From: Saprolegnia diclina VS20
Lineage: Eukaryota > Oomycota > Saprolegniomycetes > Saprolegniales > Saprolegniaceae
Assembly (NCBI RefSeq): GCF_000281045.1
Contig: NW_008246070.1
Span: 799,777 to 863,776, forward strand
Direction: 5' to 3'
Length of the DNA: 64,000 nt
The notes under the pieces were generated by a model. It did no database searches, was not told the origin of the DNA, and worked only from the letters and a program-made list of their open reading frames with translations. Below are positions 45,143 through 55,413 of this stretch, in pieces (position 1 is the stretch's first letter; the number at the start of each line of letters is the position of its first letter). Both the position numbers and the translations under genes were made by a program.

Positions 45143-47307
45143 TTAGAGATCGGTGGCGATAAGGGCGTTGTCCTCCAGCGTGGGGGCGACGACGCTCGGC
45201 CGGCCTGAGGGCGTTGCACTTGTAGGTGAGCACGGCGCGAGGACATCCCGCTTGCACATCGGGCACGTCTACGACATTGCTGTTTTTGCCAAGGTCGAGC
45301 CGATCGCGCACCTGGTTTTGCGCTAGCCACGACGCGATGCACTCGCCATGGAACTGGTGCGCGCAGTTGAGAAGCACCAACGTCTCGCCGTCCTCAAAGT
45401 CCACCTGTTGAATTCTTGTCAAGCCACAAATGACGCAACGTCCTTTGCACCAAGCAGATGGGGCAGAGCTCTTCGGTTGCATTGGTCGCTGCCACCGCAA
45501 ACTAGACATACAGTGTCTAGATCGAGCCGTTGCGATAGCGACTACCTTGATGCGCTGGAAAGCCGCCATTTGGGCCGTTGAGATGCCGTGACGCGGCGCG
45601 GGGGCCGAGGAAGGCGCTACGCGGCCGTTCTTTTGAGACATACAGTGTCAAGATCGAGCCGTTGCGATAGCGACTACCTTGATGCGCTGGAAAGCCGCCA
45701 TTTGGGCGGTCGTGATGCCGTGACGCGGCGCGGGGGCCGAGGAAGGCGCTACGCGGCCGGCCTATCTCATATCTTGTGCATATCGAGAAACGATTGGTCG
45801 TTCGAACGGGGTGGCGAAAGCACTTGAGGTAAATTAACTTGGCTAAAATGACGAGAGTGGTCATGGCGCTGACCAGAATGACGCCGCCTTGGACGAAGAA
45901 AAGATAGTCGGTGGACGTATCGGTAGAGGCCGCCGAATACACGGGCGGTGACGAGGTGTTGCGCAGCCAGAGGTCGCCGAGGCAAAACTGGAAGCGTCCG
46001 CCGTACACGAGGAACTGGTCGCGCCACACGGCGGAGCGGTGGTCGTAGCGCGCGGACGGCTCGTTGACCATCTACATGATGACGCTGTAGACATCAAAGG
46101 AAGAGCGGTCGTACCATTTGCGACGACGAGTCGCTGCCGAACGAAAGGACCTTGGGAAGGGTGTCGAGCATCCCGACCAGCGTGTCGTCGTACGCGACCG
46201 CGTCTTGGCTGCGGTCCGAAAGAAGACTGAAGCCACCGTAGAGCCACACGGCGCCTTGGATGGTCACGGCGTCCGTGAAGATGCGGCCCATGGTCGGCCG
46301 CACGGTCGGCACCACGGTCCACGCGCGCTCAGCGTTCTACAAGGCAACGTAATTTTTGCGCCAAACTGGCCCAAACAAGGATTGCTACCGTCGTCAGCGG
46401 TAGTAGCCACACGTCGCTTAACAGCGTCCACGTCGCACCACTCAAATGACGACCCGAAAACACCACGAGCGTCACCAAGCCGCCGACTAGCGCAGCCATC
46501 ACGCGACACAAAGGACACTCCTGCCGCTACCGGTGATCGTTGTCATGCTGTGCGAGAAGCGCGTCGAGGGCACCAGGAGATTGCGATCCACCGCGATTGA
46601 CGACCATTGCAGCGTCTCAAAGTTGAGGGACCACACGTCATTCCAGTCGACGGCCGAGCCCCCTGAGATCGTGAGACCTCCAAAAACAACCATCGCAGTC
46701 GGTAGCGAGACGCCGGCGGCTGCGCTCCGAGCGGCTGGCGCGCTGCCGGCAGTGGCGATGGGAGCCCATTCGCACGTTGGCACGTCCAAGCGCCAGAGGT
46801 CGTTGGCCGAGCGAAAGCCGGTACGACTGCTCGGGTCGGCGACCATCCCACCAAACACGTAAACGCTGCGGCCTTTGGTTGCCTACGGCCCGCGTGGACG
46901 CAGTAAAATATCATAGACGTAGTACGGCGACGGGGCTATAGCGCGCGCCGGGTCGAATTTGGGGCGTGCACTGCGACCATTTGCTGTGCACCAAATCAAA
47001 CTACGACACCAGACATGCATACATTGCATATGTATGCACCTGTTCATGGTACCTTCCACGTGTCGTCAAAGGCGAGGTAGTTGCCGTTGCCGGCGCCACC
47101 AAACACGATCGCTTCGTCGTCGACAACTTGGAACGCCATGACATCCCGCGCACGTGGCTCGGCCAACGTCGTCGGCGTCAGCTGCGTCCATTTCTCCGAG
47201 GCGGCGGCCCAAGCTACACACCGATGAGCCCCATCAAGAGAAGCCGAGTACGACGCACGCAGGCAGAGGGCGCTCACGGCGGACGTCAGCCACTGTCGCC
47301 ACAGCAT
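45143..47307 (-). CDS. Kelch-repeat, single-TM, RING-H2 protein (copy B)
   Basis: Same architecture as the neighbour, 260 bp upstream of it on the same strand. It starts with a good signal peptide (MLWRQWLTSAVSALCLRASY). Kelch blades: DEAIVFGGAGNGNYLAFDDT, LVHSKWSQCTPQIRPGARYS, RSVYVFGGMVADPSS, NDLWRLDVPTCEW, AMVVFGGLTISGG, WNDVWSLNFETLQW, AVWLYGGFSLLSD, FLVYGGRFQFCLGDLWLRNT. TM: FFVQGGVILVSAMTTLVILA, then KLIYLKCFRHP. A linker exon of 28 codons exists in two tandem copies. RING-H2 after splicing: LCPICL-VDFEDGETLVLLN, CAHQFHGECIASW, TCPMCKRDV. It ends APTLEDNALIATDL with TAA at 45143-45145. Likely a membrane E3 ubiquitin ligase with a propeller receptor domain. Confidence 0.78.
45546..45629 (-). 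repeat. Duplicated 84-nt cassette exon, downstream copy
   Basis: Encodes NGRVAPSSAPAPRHGISTAQ and eight further residues. Flanked by AAAAG acceptor-side sequence and a GTAGTC donor. Nearly identical to 45678-45761, period 132 bp. Phase 0 at both ends. Confidence 0.65.
45678..45761 (-). repeat. Duplicated 84-nt cassette exon, upstream copy
   Basis: Encodes AGRVAPSSAPAPRHGITTAQ and eight further residues. Acceptor GAGATAG, donor GTAGTC, phase 0 at both ends. It corresponds to the single linker exon (GAPVRPRGLSTDEIAQF) in copy A, so the duplication is specific to gene B. Confidence 0.65.
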
Positions 47308-47475
47308 GTTTCGATTTGCTGTATTTTTAGGCCACATCATCGCGCTTCCATGTATAGAAAGATCGGTCGAATGCCGTGCCAACTAGGGCTAGGGTCTAAA
47401 CGCTCGTGCTACCACCGCGAGGACACGAAGACAAAGGCAGTAATATGAGACATGAAGACATGGACTTTTTGACAA

Positions 47476-49387
47476 CTAGATGGTAAATTCGCGTAGTGCG
47501 CGGCCCGAGAGCATCTCCCACTCTTCGTTTTGGCGCATCCACTCGAGTTCGCGGTAGAGGTTGAGGGCCATGGGCCGCGCCCGCGGGTCCCGCGCCAAGC
47601 ACTCGGACGCCAAGAGACGCACGGCTTCCGGGCACGACGGCGACACGGCGGGTCGGAGGCCCTCGCTCAGAATCTTGTTGAGCACAACGAGTGGCGCGAC
47701 GTGGAGGTCGCTGAAGACCGGTTCGTGCCGATCGAGCTCGACGAGAATGCACCCGAAAGCGTACAAGTCGGCTTCGCGCGTGACTGGCTCGCCATAGAGC
47801 ACTTCGGGCGCCGTGTAAAACGCATCGTCTCGAGGGACATCTCGGCGGAGGCCGGTGACCGAGAGCTTGCAGTGCATCGAGTCTATGACAAGCACGTTCT
47901 TGGGCTTGAGGCCGCGATGCAGCACGTTGGCCTCTTCGTGGAGGTAGGCAAGTCCGCGAGCAATGTCGAGCGCCAGCAAGAGCTTGGTGCTCCACGGTGC
48001 GGCGCGGTGACGCTGGAGGAACGCCGGGAGGTCGCCTTGCGCCAAGTACTCGGTCACCGCGACGAGCGACGAGAGGTGCTGGTTGTCCCATGCAAAGCCG
48101 TGGAAGCGCACAATGTTGTGGTGCTGCAGCCGCGCCATGACGCGGATCTCTTCTGTAAATACATCCAATGATTCGGGCGACAAGGTCTTCTTGATCGCGA
48201 CCGTCTCGGTGCCGAGGCGCCCGACACACACTTCGGCCGTCGCGGACCGAGAGAGCACGCGGTCGCAGACAACATCCTTGTACGAGAGACGCTTGGCGAG
48301 AAGCCGCGGATCGTGCTGGAACTGCGCCGAGGACGACGAAGAGGGCGCAGCGACGGGCGACGCTTCGATCGCATGGCTGCTCGTGAGGAGCTGCGTCGAG
48401 CGTGGGCCCCAGACGTGCGGTGACGCGGCAGAGTCTTTGGACGACCGGGCGGCGCGGCGTTGGAAGAGGCACCGAATGAGGTACAGGAGAAAGACGAGCC
48501 CAAAGACGCCGCCGATCGCAATGCCGACGAGCTGGACGGTCGGGTTGCTGGGTGACGCATGGTTGTTGGCATTGGTAGTCTCCGACGTGGGCTGTGGCAG
48601 CGACGCCTTGTATGCTGTGAGCCAGTCGTCCATGACCGCGCTGGGTGCAGGTAGACACCGATTCGTCGAGTCGGCGCGCTGGTTGCGCACTTCGCACGGG
48701 ATCGTGAGGGCGCTGCGACCCGGCAGCGGACACGTGCCCCACGGCGCCTCGGGGTACCGGCCGTGCGGCTGTGTGTGGATCGCTGGCTTTGTCCAGCCAG
48801 CGTTTACGTCTTCGTGCTGAAAGACGCGCGGCTCGGGAATGTCATTAAGAGGTAGGTCGTCCTGCGCCAACTGGCTCGAGTGGCCGTCCGGAAAGCCGTT
48901 GAGGTCGATGGCGCACTTGGCCATGGCGTCCGAGAGCTTTCCGTCGCAGTTTTGCGATCGAAGCACGGTCGTATTGCTTGCGCTTTGACACTCGGTGCGG
49001 TTGTTGAGCGGCATATGGCCGTTGAGGAAGGTTGCAAAGTTGACAGCAATGTCGCCCATGGGGACACCGCTGCGGTCGCTCGTGCAGTTGGTGTAGACCT
49101 GTACATACGCGTCCGCGCCATCAGCAAAGCCAAGGACAAATCCGGCGTCCCAGATAAGCGCGCGCTGCAGAAGTGATGGCAACGACGCCCAACGCAGCCT
49201 GAGCGGCGAGAGCCGCTGGAGCACACTGGGCGGTGGTGGCAGCGCGAGCGGCGCCGGGTCGACGACACCAGCGTCATAGAGGGCTTGGTACCGGCCAACG
49301 TAGTTGGCGCTCTCTCTCCACTGCATCCGACTGCGTGGCGAGCCTGGTGTATACGGGTGTGGCTGTAATCGCCGCGGCTGGCCTCAT
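47476..49387 (-). CDS. Receptor-like TKL pseudokinase
   Basis: Start 49387 (MRPAAAITATP) joins over a 36-nt intron to the main exon WRESANYVGRYQALYDAG; without it the first in-frame ATG is 49326. An extracellular part of about 250 residues has N-glycosylation sites and paired cysteines (VYTNCTSDRSGVPMGD, SQNCDGKLSDAMAKC). Then a TM helix (VQLVGIAIGGVFGLVFLLYL) and a tyrosine-kinase-like domain. VAIKK keeps the ATP-site Lys and TAPEVLYGEP keeps APE, but the glycine loop is SRSATAEVCVG, the HRD motif reads HRGLKPKN (catalytic Asp to Gly) and DFG reads VTG. It should therefore lack normal phosphotransfer and may signal as a scaffold. Oomycetes have many TKL receptor-like kinases of this layout; the inactive motifs are what sets this one apart. 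Confidence 0.8.
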
Positions 49388-50895
49388 GCGCGCTTGAGAT
49401 ATATCCGGTTGACATTGCACAACGGTGCTGGTCGTGCGCGTTTTGATTGGCTCCTCGTTTACATTGCCAATCAAACGAACCGACGGGTGCGACCATCGCA
49501 TCTGATCGTGCTGGCAACAACCCGAGCTTCCTTGGCCACGGAGCGTTCGATGCAAGCAGGGGTACAAGAGAACACTAGAATACCGGTCCTGGCTACGACG
49601 ATGCGACAGGCAAAGCTTCTCTAGTATATCTATTTGCTATAATTTTTAGTGGGTGCTCATAATATGAGCCAACACGGTCGGCGTTGGAGTAGCTACTGTC
49701 GCGTCGTACGTAAATCATTATTGGAGACTGCGAGGTAGAGTCCACTTCAAAAGACGTGGGCAAGGATTCTCGTCAAGTGTCTGTTTTCTTTTGCAAAACA
49801 GTCTCCGGTCCAAGGGCACGTGCAGCATGTCCTCGCACATCTCGTCGCCAATCGAACGTGTTGCATATATGAGGGAGGCCACAGTACACGATGGTGAGAG
49901 GCGGTCGCGGGCGATGTCTTCGGCGCATCCACATGGCGTTGCCTTCCTCCTCCTTCATTGCACAGGACGCATGACCCCTCTCGATGACGCACACAGAGTG
50001 TACAGTGCCGCTCAGCTCGAACCCTGCTCGTCTCCACACGACAAGCAGCGTTACGACGCTTGATTGCTCGCACACGGAAATCTGCAATTTGAGTTTATTT
50101 CACAGTCCGCTAGCAGCGATACCTCCAGAGCTTGGAGGGTAGCGCGCGGTGTCCGTCGGTGGCTCCCGTGAGCTTCCCCCTCTCCCGTGGTAAATATTGG
50201 TGAGATACGTTTGTTAAATATTCGGACTAGTCAATACGACAGCGATAGCCAACACGAGCTTTCAACGCAGCATGTCCACATGTGTCGCCGACTCGGCAAC
50301 GAGCGCTGCCGGACAAGCTTGTGCGATGACAGGTGAAGTTCAAAGAGAAGGTCAACAACACTAAGCGTTGAGCCGGAGCCAAACCACATCGTAGCTGCCA
50401 GCACAATGGAGCCTGCAATGTAGCTTGGGAAGAAAGAGCGTCACAGCCTCCTGTGTGCCGCAAGTAAACCGTGGCATTCTCGGGTTGACGCAAGCCTCGT
50501 CAAACCCTTCGCTTGAGTTGTTGAGCATTTCGTGTCGTCGTGGCTGCTGAACGACAATGGTGGCCGTCCTCCGTGGTGTACATTTGGATCAGTCTGATGC
50601 GTTTCCATCCATTGGTGGCGATCTGATGAAGCTTCTGATGATCGCTGGTCAAAGGCAGATGTTGTTCTGGGCTACGAGTGTTTGTCCACCGGAGTGCTAG
50701 TGAGAACTCAGAGTGGAGCCCACGGTAGTGATCATCTCCGCCGTACGTCGGCAAGCCAAGGCCGATGCCAACGAGTGCAAGCTGCGCAACCATCGCCCGC
50801 GACTGCGAACACAGCAAACACCACGCGTCAAGCGTCAAGCAGAGCCATCGGTCGCTCAACCTGCTAGGAATACAACGCAGCTCTCGTTTGTTGAT
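49388..50895. other. Long intergenic region, no convincing gene
   Basis: 1.5 kb of lower coding potential. ATTGG (49446-49450) and CCAAT (49467-49471) lie just upstream of the pseudokinase. Two minus-strand open frames (50227-50493 and 50500-50859) have no recognised domain, no good splice context and atypical codon use. They could be a fast-evolving small gene or noise. Confidence 0.4.
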
Positions 50896-52437
50896 TTACT
50901 GAGCCGGTTTGTGCGCGACGAGCCAAGTGTCCTTGTTGGGTGATGGAAAATGCCACGAGTGCGTCAGCTGCTGCGACCGCTTCGAGTAGACGCTGGGTTC
51001 GTCAAACGAGAATTTCCCGTTGACCTTTTCGTAGTGCACCAAGTGGCGCTCCTTCCAGCGCTGAAAGTCGACGTTGGCAATCATCGAAAAGTGATGGTCG
51101 CGCATCTCGTCGTTCGAAACCACGAGCGTGCGGCCGCCGAGCTTGACGGCCGCGTAGAGCCAGTACCAGTCGTCGTTGTTGCCCGGGCGGCAGTTGAACA
51201 TGACACCGTCGTCCTTCCAGCTCTGGACCATGGCCCGCAGCGCTTCGGGGACCTCGCGGTCTTTGGTCCGTCGCTTGTGGAGCACAATGAGCACCTTCTT
51301 GCCGAGCGCTTGGTACGCCTGCAGCACGCGCTGGATCTGCGTGTACTTGAAGCCGCCCCTGACGTTCATTCATAGTGAGGTTAGGACTTTTGAACCGGGT
51401 AAGTACCCTTCAAAGTTTTGGCTAAAGTAACCAATGTTGGCCGCGTCCAAAAGCACATCGAACGGCCCGTTTGCGTCAAGCCACTCCTTGAACGCAGCCC
51501 ACTGCTCGGTGCGCTCGTCGTTGGTGCACACGAGGCCTTCGACCTTGGCCATGAGCGCCGCTTGCTTCTCGTCGCTGAGCTCAATCGACTGCAATTGGGC
51601 GCCTGTGATCGAGCACACGCCGTTCGGGTCAACCGTGCCCGTCGCACACGTGTACCCGTTGCTACATCGTCGTCGATGGTACGAGGTAGGAACAGTAGCG
51701 TGTGGCACTACCTCGTAAAGAAGGACTCGAGGACCACCTGCGTTTCGTTGGACGGCTCGAGGATCTCGTCCATGAAGATGGCCAAGATCTTGTAAAACAT
51801 GGCAGCGTTCGACTCGACATGCGCCGCGCGGAGGAGCGCGGTAAACTCGATTTCAGTCACGTCCAATGCCTTGGACTTGATCGTCTCGTAGATGCGCCAT
51901 GCGTCAGTAAGGCGCTTGGTCGACGCGTACTCGAGGAGCAGCGGCGAGAACGTCCGGAGCTTCGTGAGCACGTGCGCGGCTTCGACCTCGGCGAGCAGCG
52001 CTTCGGCGCGGTCCGTCGCGTGGTGCTTGGCGCAGAGACGCACGAGCGCGCTGTAGCAGGGCTCGTCCACTGGGTGCTTCTTGGAGGTCGCGCCGAGCCG
52101 TTCCTTCATGTGGTTGAGGACCGCGAACGCGTCGTCGAGGATGTTGGCCTCAGCTTGCCCGCAAAGGGTCAGAAGCATCTGGTAGATGTACGCCTGCATC
52201 TTGACGTCCTTCTCTTGCATCTCGCGAAAGATAGCGAGCGCTTCGACCACGTTGGCCGACTGCATGCACGCTTCCATGCGCTTGCGGTAGCCCATGAGCT
52301 CGAGTTCTTCCGGGCTCTACGCATGGGGCCATCGTCCTACCCATGTCACGAGGCAGATGTACCATGCGACGCATGCGCTTGTTCATCTTCTTGGCCGCGG
52401 CCTCGTCGTCGCGCGGGCGCTTGGCGTCGGTCGACAT
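50896..52437 (-). CDS. PRORP: Protein-only RNase P (PRORP)
   Basis: Four exons. Start MSTDAKRPRDDEAAAKKMNK is lysine/arginine-rich with an NLS-like look. After an intron at about 52318-52365 comes a PPR region (MGYRKRMEACMQSANVVEAL, AYIYQMLLTLCGQAEANI, EPCYSALVRLCAKHHATDRA, VTEIEFTALLRAAHVESNA). A zinc-binding connector (YTCATGTVDPNGVC) follows, then the NYN metallonuclease: PFDVLLDAANIGYFSQNFEG, ALGKKVLIVLHKR, NNDDWYWLYAAVKLGG, VVSNDEMRDHHF, RWKERHLVHY. The catalytic aspartates (DAANIGY, NNDDW, SNDEMRD) are all present. It ends AHKPAQ with TAA at 50896-50898. PRORP removes 5' leaders from pre-tRNA without an RNA subunit. Nuclear or organellar targeting cannot be settled; no clear mitochondrial presequence is seen. 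Confidence 0.9.
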
Positions 52438-53028
52438 GGCGGCAACTTGAAACTTGGCACCAATCAGTTGATCATCCGGATAATGCGATCTCTCGCGCCG
52501 TATACGGATACGAAGCGAATAGTGTCATGTGGACACTAAATATGGACATCTGCTATCGCGAGGATCGCGTGCGTCGCGCAGTCGCCGAGCTCGGCGCGTT
52601 CGTTCGGCTGCGCAATGGCCACTTGGAGCCTGCGCCACCTCTGGCGCCTGCGCCACCTCTGGCGTCGGCGCCGGTGATAGTTGTGGCTTGCTGCATTTAT
52701 TGAAGCTCTTCCGAGGTTGAGATAACCATATAGATCTGATTGTCGGCAAGAAAGGCAACAGATACCGAGGTAGCACCGTGCACATAGGTTTGAACGGGCT
52801 TTGCCAGCGGCGAGGTACCTGTCGTGGTGCGCGGACTGCGCTCGACACAAGGGCGATTGCATTGAAGCACGGGATGTTCGCAGAGTGGACGTGTGCGACA
52901 TGCGGCGTGAGTCACACTATTGGTTGCTTCACACTAAAACCGGGCCGCGCGGTCGCCAGCGTAGTATTTTGGGAAGGGGACCGCGGCCAGCAAGCAACTC
53001 GACGCAGAAACGTGGCGAGAGCGATAGA
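52438..53028. other. Intergenic region between PRORP and the Cys-rich repeat gene
   Basis: Divergent promoter region. Contains a TCCGGATA motif near PRORP and an 18-bp tandem duplication (GCCTGCGCCACCTCTGGC type) around 52629-52665. Open frames here are short and lack motifs. Confidence 0.4.
52474..52482. promoter_or_regulatory. TCCGGATA-type motif upstream of PRORP
   Basis: ATCCGGATA at 52474-52482, 37-45 nt upstream of the PRORP ATG at 52437 (minus). A degenerate TACGGATA follows at 52503-52510. Confidence 0.4.
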
Positions 53029-54309
53029 ATGGTGTCGACCAAGTGCCGCATCGTCGACTGCCCGCGCTTCAGCCAAGGCGGCGGTCTCTGCATCGGGCAC
53101 GGAGGCGGCCGCGTGTGCAAGTTCGACGGCTGCGAAGCCAGCGCGCAAGCGCAAGGCTTCTGCTCCAAGCACGGTGGCAAGAAGCTCTGCAAGGAACCGG
53201 GCTGTCCCAACAAACGTGTTTTCCGCGGCTGCTGCAAGGCGCACGGCGGGAGCCGTACCTGTACACATCCAGGATGTACCAACAAGGACGTCGGCCGCGG
53301 CTTCTGCGTCTCGCACGGCGGCGGCACGAAGTGCGCGATGGCCGGCTGCGACAAGGTCGAGCGCGGTGGCGGCTATTGCAAAGCCCACGGCGGTGGGAAG
53401 CGCTGCTCGAGAGAAGAGTGCAATGCGTGGGCGCCGCATGGCGGCTTGTGCCCGACACACAAGTACGAGCCGCCGCCACCCCCCGCGCCGACGCCCGAGC
53501 CGCTCCGGTTTCTCTGCCAATACAACAAGTGTCCAAAGATCGACCTCGGAAATGGCTTTTGCAAGGAGCACGGCGGGAAGCGCCAGTGCATGCGCGAAGG
53601 CTGCAACAAGGCACAACAATCGAAAAAACTCTGTCGCGAACACGGCGGCAGTCGCCTCTGCACGGTGGACGGATGCACGAAGACGGCGCAGTACCTCCAG
53701 CTCTGCAAGGGCCACGGCGGCAAGCGCAAGTGCACCATCGAGGGCTGTGAGAACGCTGTGAAAACGGCCGGGCATTGCATTCGCCACGGTGGCGGCACCA
53801 AATGCCACACGGACGGCTGCAAGGGCGTCGACCGAGGCGGCGGCCACTGCAAAGCCCACGGCGGTGGCAAGAAGTGTGGCAACACCGAGTGCCGCAAGTG
53901 GGTGCTCGGGGGTGGCTTCTGTCCGGACCACGTCCCGGGAGTGGCTCCGTCGCCGGTGCCGGCGCGCCACATCAAAGTACCCACCAAGCACATTTCCAAG
54001 TCGCAGCGCCCGCACTTGCCTCCACAACAGCAGCAGCAGCACACCCTGCTCTCTACTCACGACGTCGAGCCGTACTCTCACCACCATGCAGCCATGTACA
54101 ATCCGCACCACCACCACACACAAGCCCCCTCGTATCCCCAGCCGCGACCGCAGCAGCTACCCCGTCACCACCACCATACGCACATCGCGGCGCCGCCCTT
54201 GCACGCCGAGGTGATGACGTATTCGATGCACTCGTACGCGCCGAGCTACCCACCACCGATGCAGCAGCTCGCATACCAGACGTACCTCGACAACCTGCAC
54301 ATAATCTAG
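53029..54309 (+). CDS. Protein with 12 tandem CX4CX9CX2H zinc-type repeats
   Basis: Single exon, 426 residues, starting MVSTKCRIVDCPRFSQGG; the upstream in-frame ATG (52801) adds a stretch without repeats. Twelve units with strict spacing C-x4-C-x9-C-x2-H follow each other, mostly ending HGG (for example VCKFDGCEASAQAQGFCSKH, KCAMAGCDKVERGGGYCKAH). A proline linker (PPPPPAPTPEP) separates units 1-6 from 7-12, and units 6 and 12 are similar (CSREECNAWAPHGGLC; CGNTECRKWVLGGGFC), so the array looks like a duplicated six-unit block. The C-terminal 120 residues are His/Gln/Pro/Tyr-rich. Similar arrays are annotated in oomycetes as WRKY19-like, but there is no WRKY domain. Zinc or other metal binding is likely; function unknown. 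Confidence 0.8.
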   Translation: MVSTKCRIVDCPRFSQGGGLCIGHGGGRVCKFDGCEASAQAQGFCSKHGGKKLCKEPGCPNKRVFRGCCKAHGGSRTCTHPGCTNKDVGRGFCVSHGGGTKCAMAGCDKVERGGGYCKAHGGGKRCSREECNAWAPHGGLCPTHKYEPPPPPAPTPEPLRFLCQYNKCPKIDLGNGFCKEHGGKRQCMREGCNKAQQSKKLCREHGGSRLCTVDGCTKTAQYLQLCKGHGGKRKCTIEGCENAVKTAGHCIRHGGGTKCHTDGCKGVDRGGGHCKAHGGGKKCGNTECRKWVLGGGFCPDHVPGVAPSPVPARHIKVPTKHISKSQRPHLPPQQQQQHTLLSTHDVEPYSHHHAAMYNPHHHHTQAPSYPQPRPQQLPRHHHHTHIAAPPLHAEVMTYSMHSYAPSYPPPMQQLAYQTYLDNLHII

Positions 54310-54433
54310 TAGTCGTAATGTCAGCGTCTGTGTTGTCTCTTCTACCGACTTTGCCGTTGCCGTTACACCCGTCAACGCACATCAAAATTGAGCCAATCAT
54401 CGGCGTCCAAAACGATCTTGCCAGTCTCAAAAC

Positions 54434-55346
54434 ATGAATTCGAAGGCGAATACCACCGCCATGGAGACCGTCGCGGACATCGGCATCGTCGGCGGCGGCG
54501 TCCTCCCGTATGTGCCCCAGTACATCTACATGGCTCGGTACAGCGACACCTCGGGCTTTTCGTCGATGGTGTGCTTGATCTTACTGGCCGCCAACATGAC
54601 GCGCGTCTGCTTTTACGTGCGGTCGCCGTTTGAAGCGACGCTCCTCGTGCAGAGCGTCGTTATGATGGCCGCGCAGCTCCTCATGCTCGAGCTCGTCGTC
54701 CGCAAAGGCCGACGACCCACGACGGACCCGCCGCTTCGTCTCGTCCGTACGTGAAAACCACTCGTTCTGTCGACTCATGTTATACTAGACTGGAGCCGCC
54801 ATGCGTTTTGGAAATGGAGCTACTTTTCCGACTACCTCGGTGCGCTCAGTCTCTTGACGTGTCTGGCGTACGTCCTGTTTGTGTCGCTCTTCCCGAGCAG
54901 CGACGAGTACACGCAGCTCGTCGGCATCGTCGCACTCGGCACCGAGGCGTGTCTCGGCCTCCCCCAAGTCCACAAAAACCACAAGCGCCGGTCCACAGAC
55001 GGCGTCAGGTACTTCGTTCCGGCTCGTATCGAGTAGTAAGACTTGAGAGCTGTGGAATAGCTACACGATGGTCGTGGGGTGGGCATTTGGCGACGTCTTC
55101 AAGACCATGTACGCCCTCCACACGTCCAGTCCGCTGCAGTTTGTGCTCTGCGGCGCGACCCAGACGCTCGTCGACGGCGTCTTGGTGCTGCAGATACTCT
55201 GCTTTGCCCGGCATGCCCGCTTTCGCCTTAACGACGTTGCGTATGCGCCGATCAAGGGCCTTGCCAAGGAAGAGACGCTCCAAGACAAGGGCACCGAGAG
55301 CTCGAGCACCGGGCGCCGACAGAGCACGACGATCACACCGCTGTAA
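54434..55346 (+). CDS. PQ-loop membrane protein (SLC66A2/PQLC1-like)
   Basis: Three exons (introns about 54748-54789 and 55013-55061), about 270 residues, seven predicted TM helices. First PQ-loop: VLPYVPQYIYMARYSDTSGF with CLILLAANMTRVCFY after it. Second: TEACLGLPQVHKNHKRRSTD followed by SYTMVVGWAFGDVFK. This is the layout of SLC66A2/PQLC1 (yeast Any1), found on endosomes and Golgi and linked to phospholipid asymmetry; other PQ-loop proteins export amino acids from lysosomes. The start may be 54434 (MNSKANTT) or 54461 (METVADIG). The C-terminal tail ends GRRQSTTITPL. It converges with the PDZ gene (67 bp between stops). Confidence 0.83.
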
Positions 55347-55413
55347 CAAGCTCTTCATTAACATTAGATATCCTTCCACGAGGTGCCCGTGGTCGTCGTT
55401 GTGTCTATGTACC

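Noticed and set aside
44865-45146. Plus-strand frame of 93 codons between the two kelch-RING genes
   Set aside because: Short, no motif, overlaps the promoter of copy A and the end of copy B; no splice or promoter support.
50227-50859. Two minus-strand frames (88 and 119 codons) in the long intergenic gap
   Set aside because: One fragment shows a hydrophobic stretch, but no splice model gave a consistent protein and codon use differs from the neighbours. Left as possible but unsupported.
54157-54200. Histidine-run region of the Cys-repeat protein as a simple-sequence repeat locus
   Set aside because: CACCAC runs are part of the His-rich C-terminal tail and are interrupted by synonymous and non-synonymous changes; no array structure.
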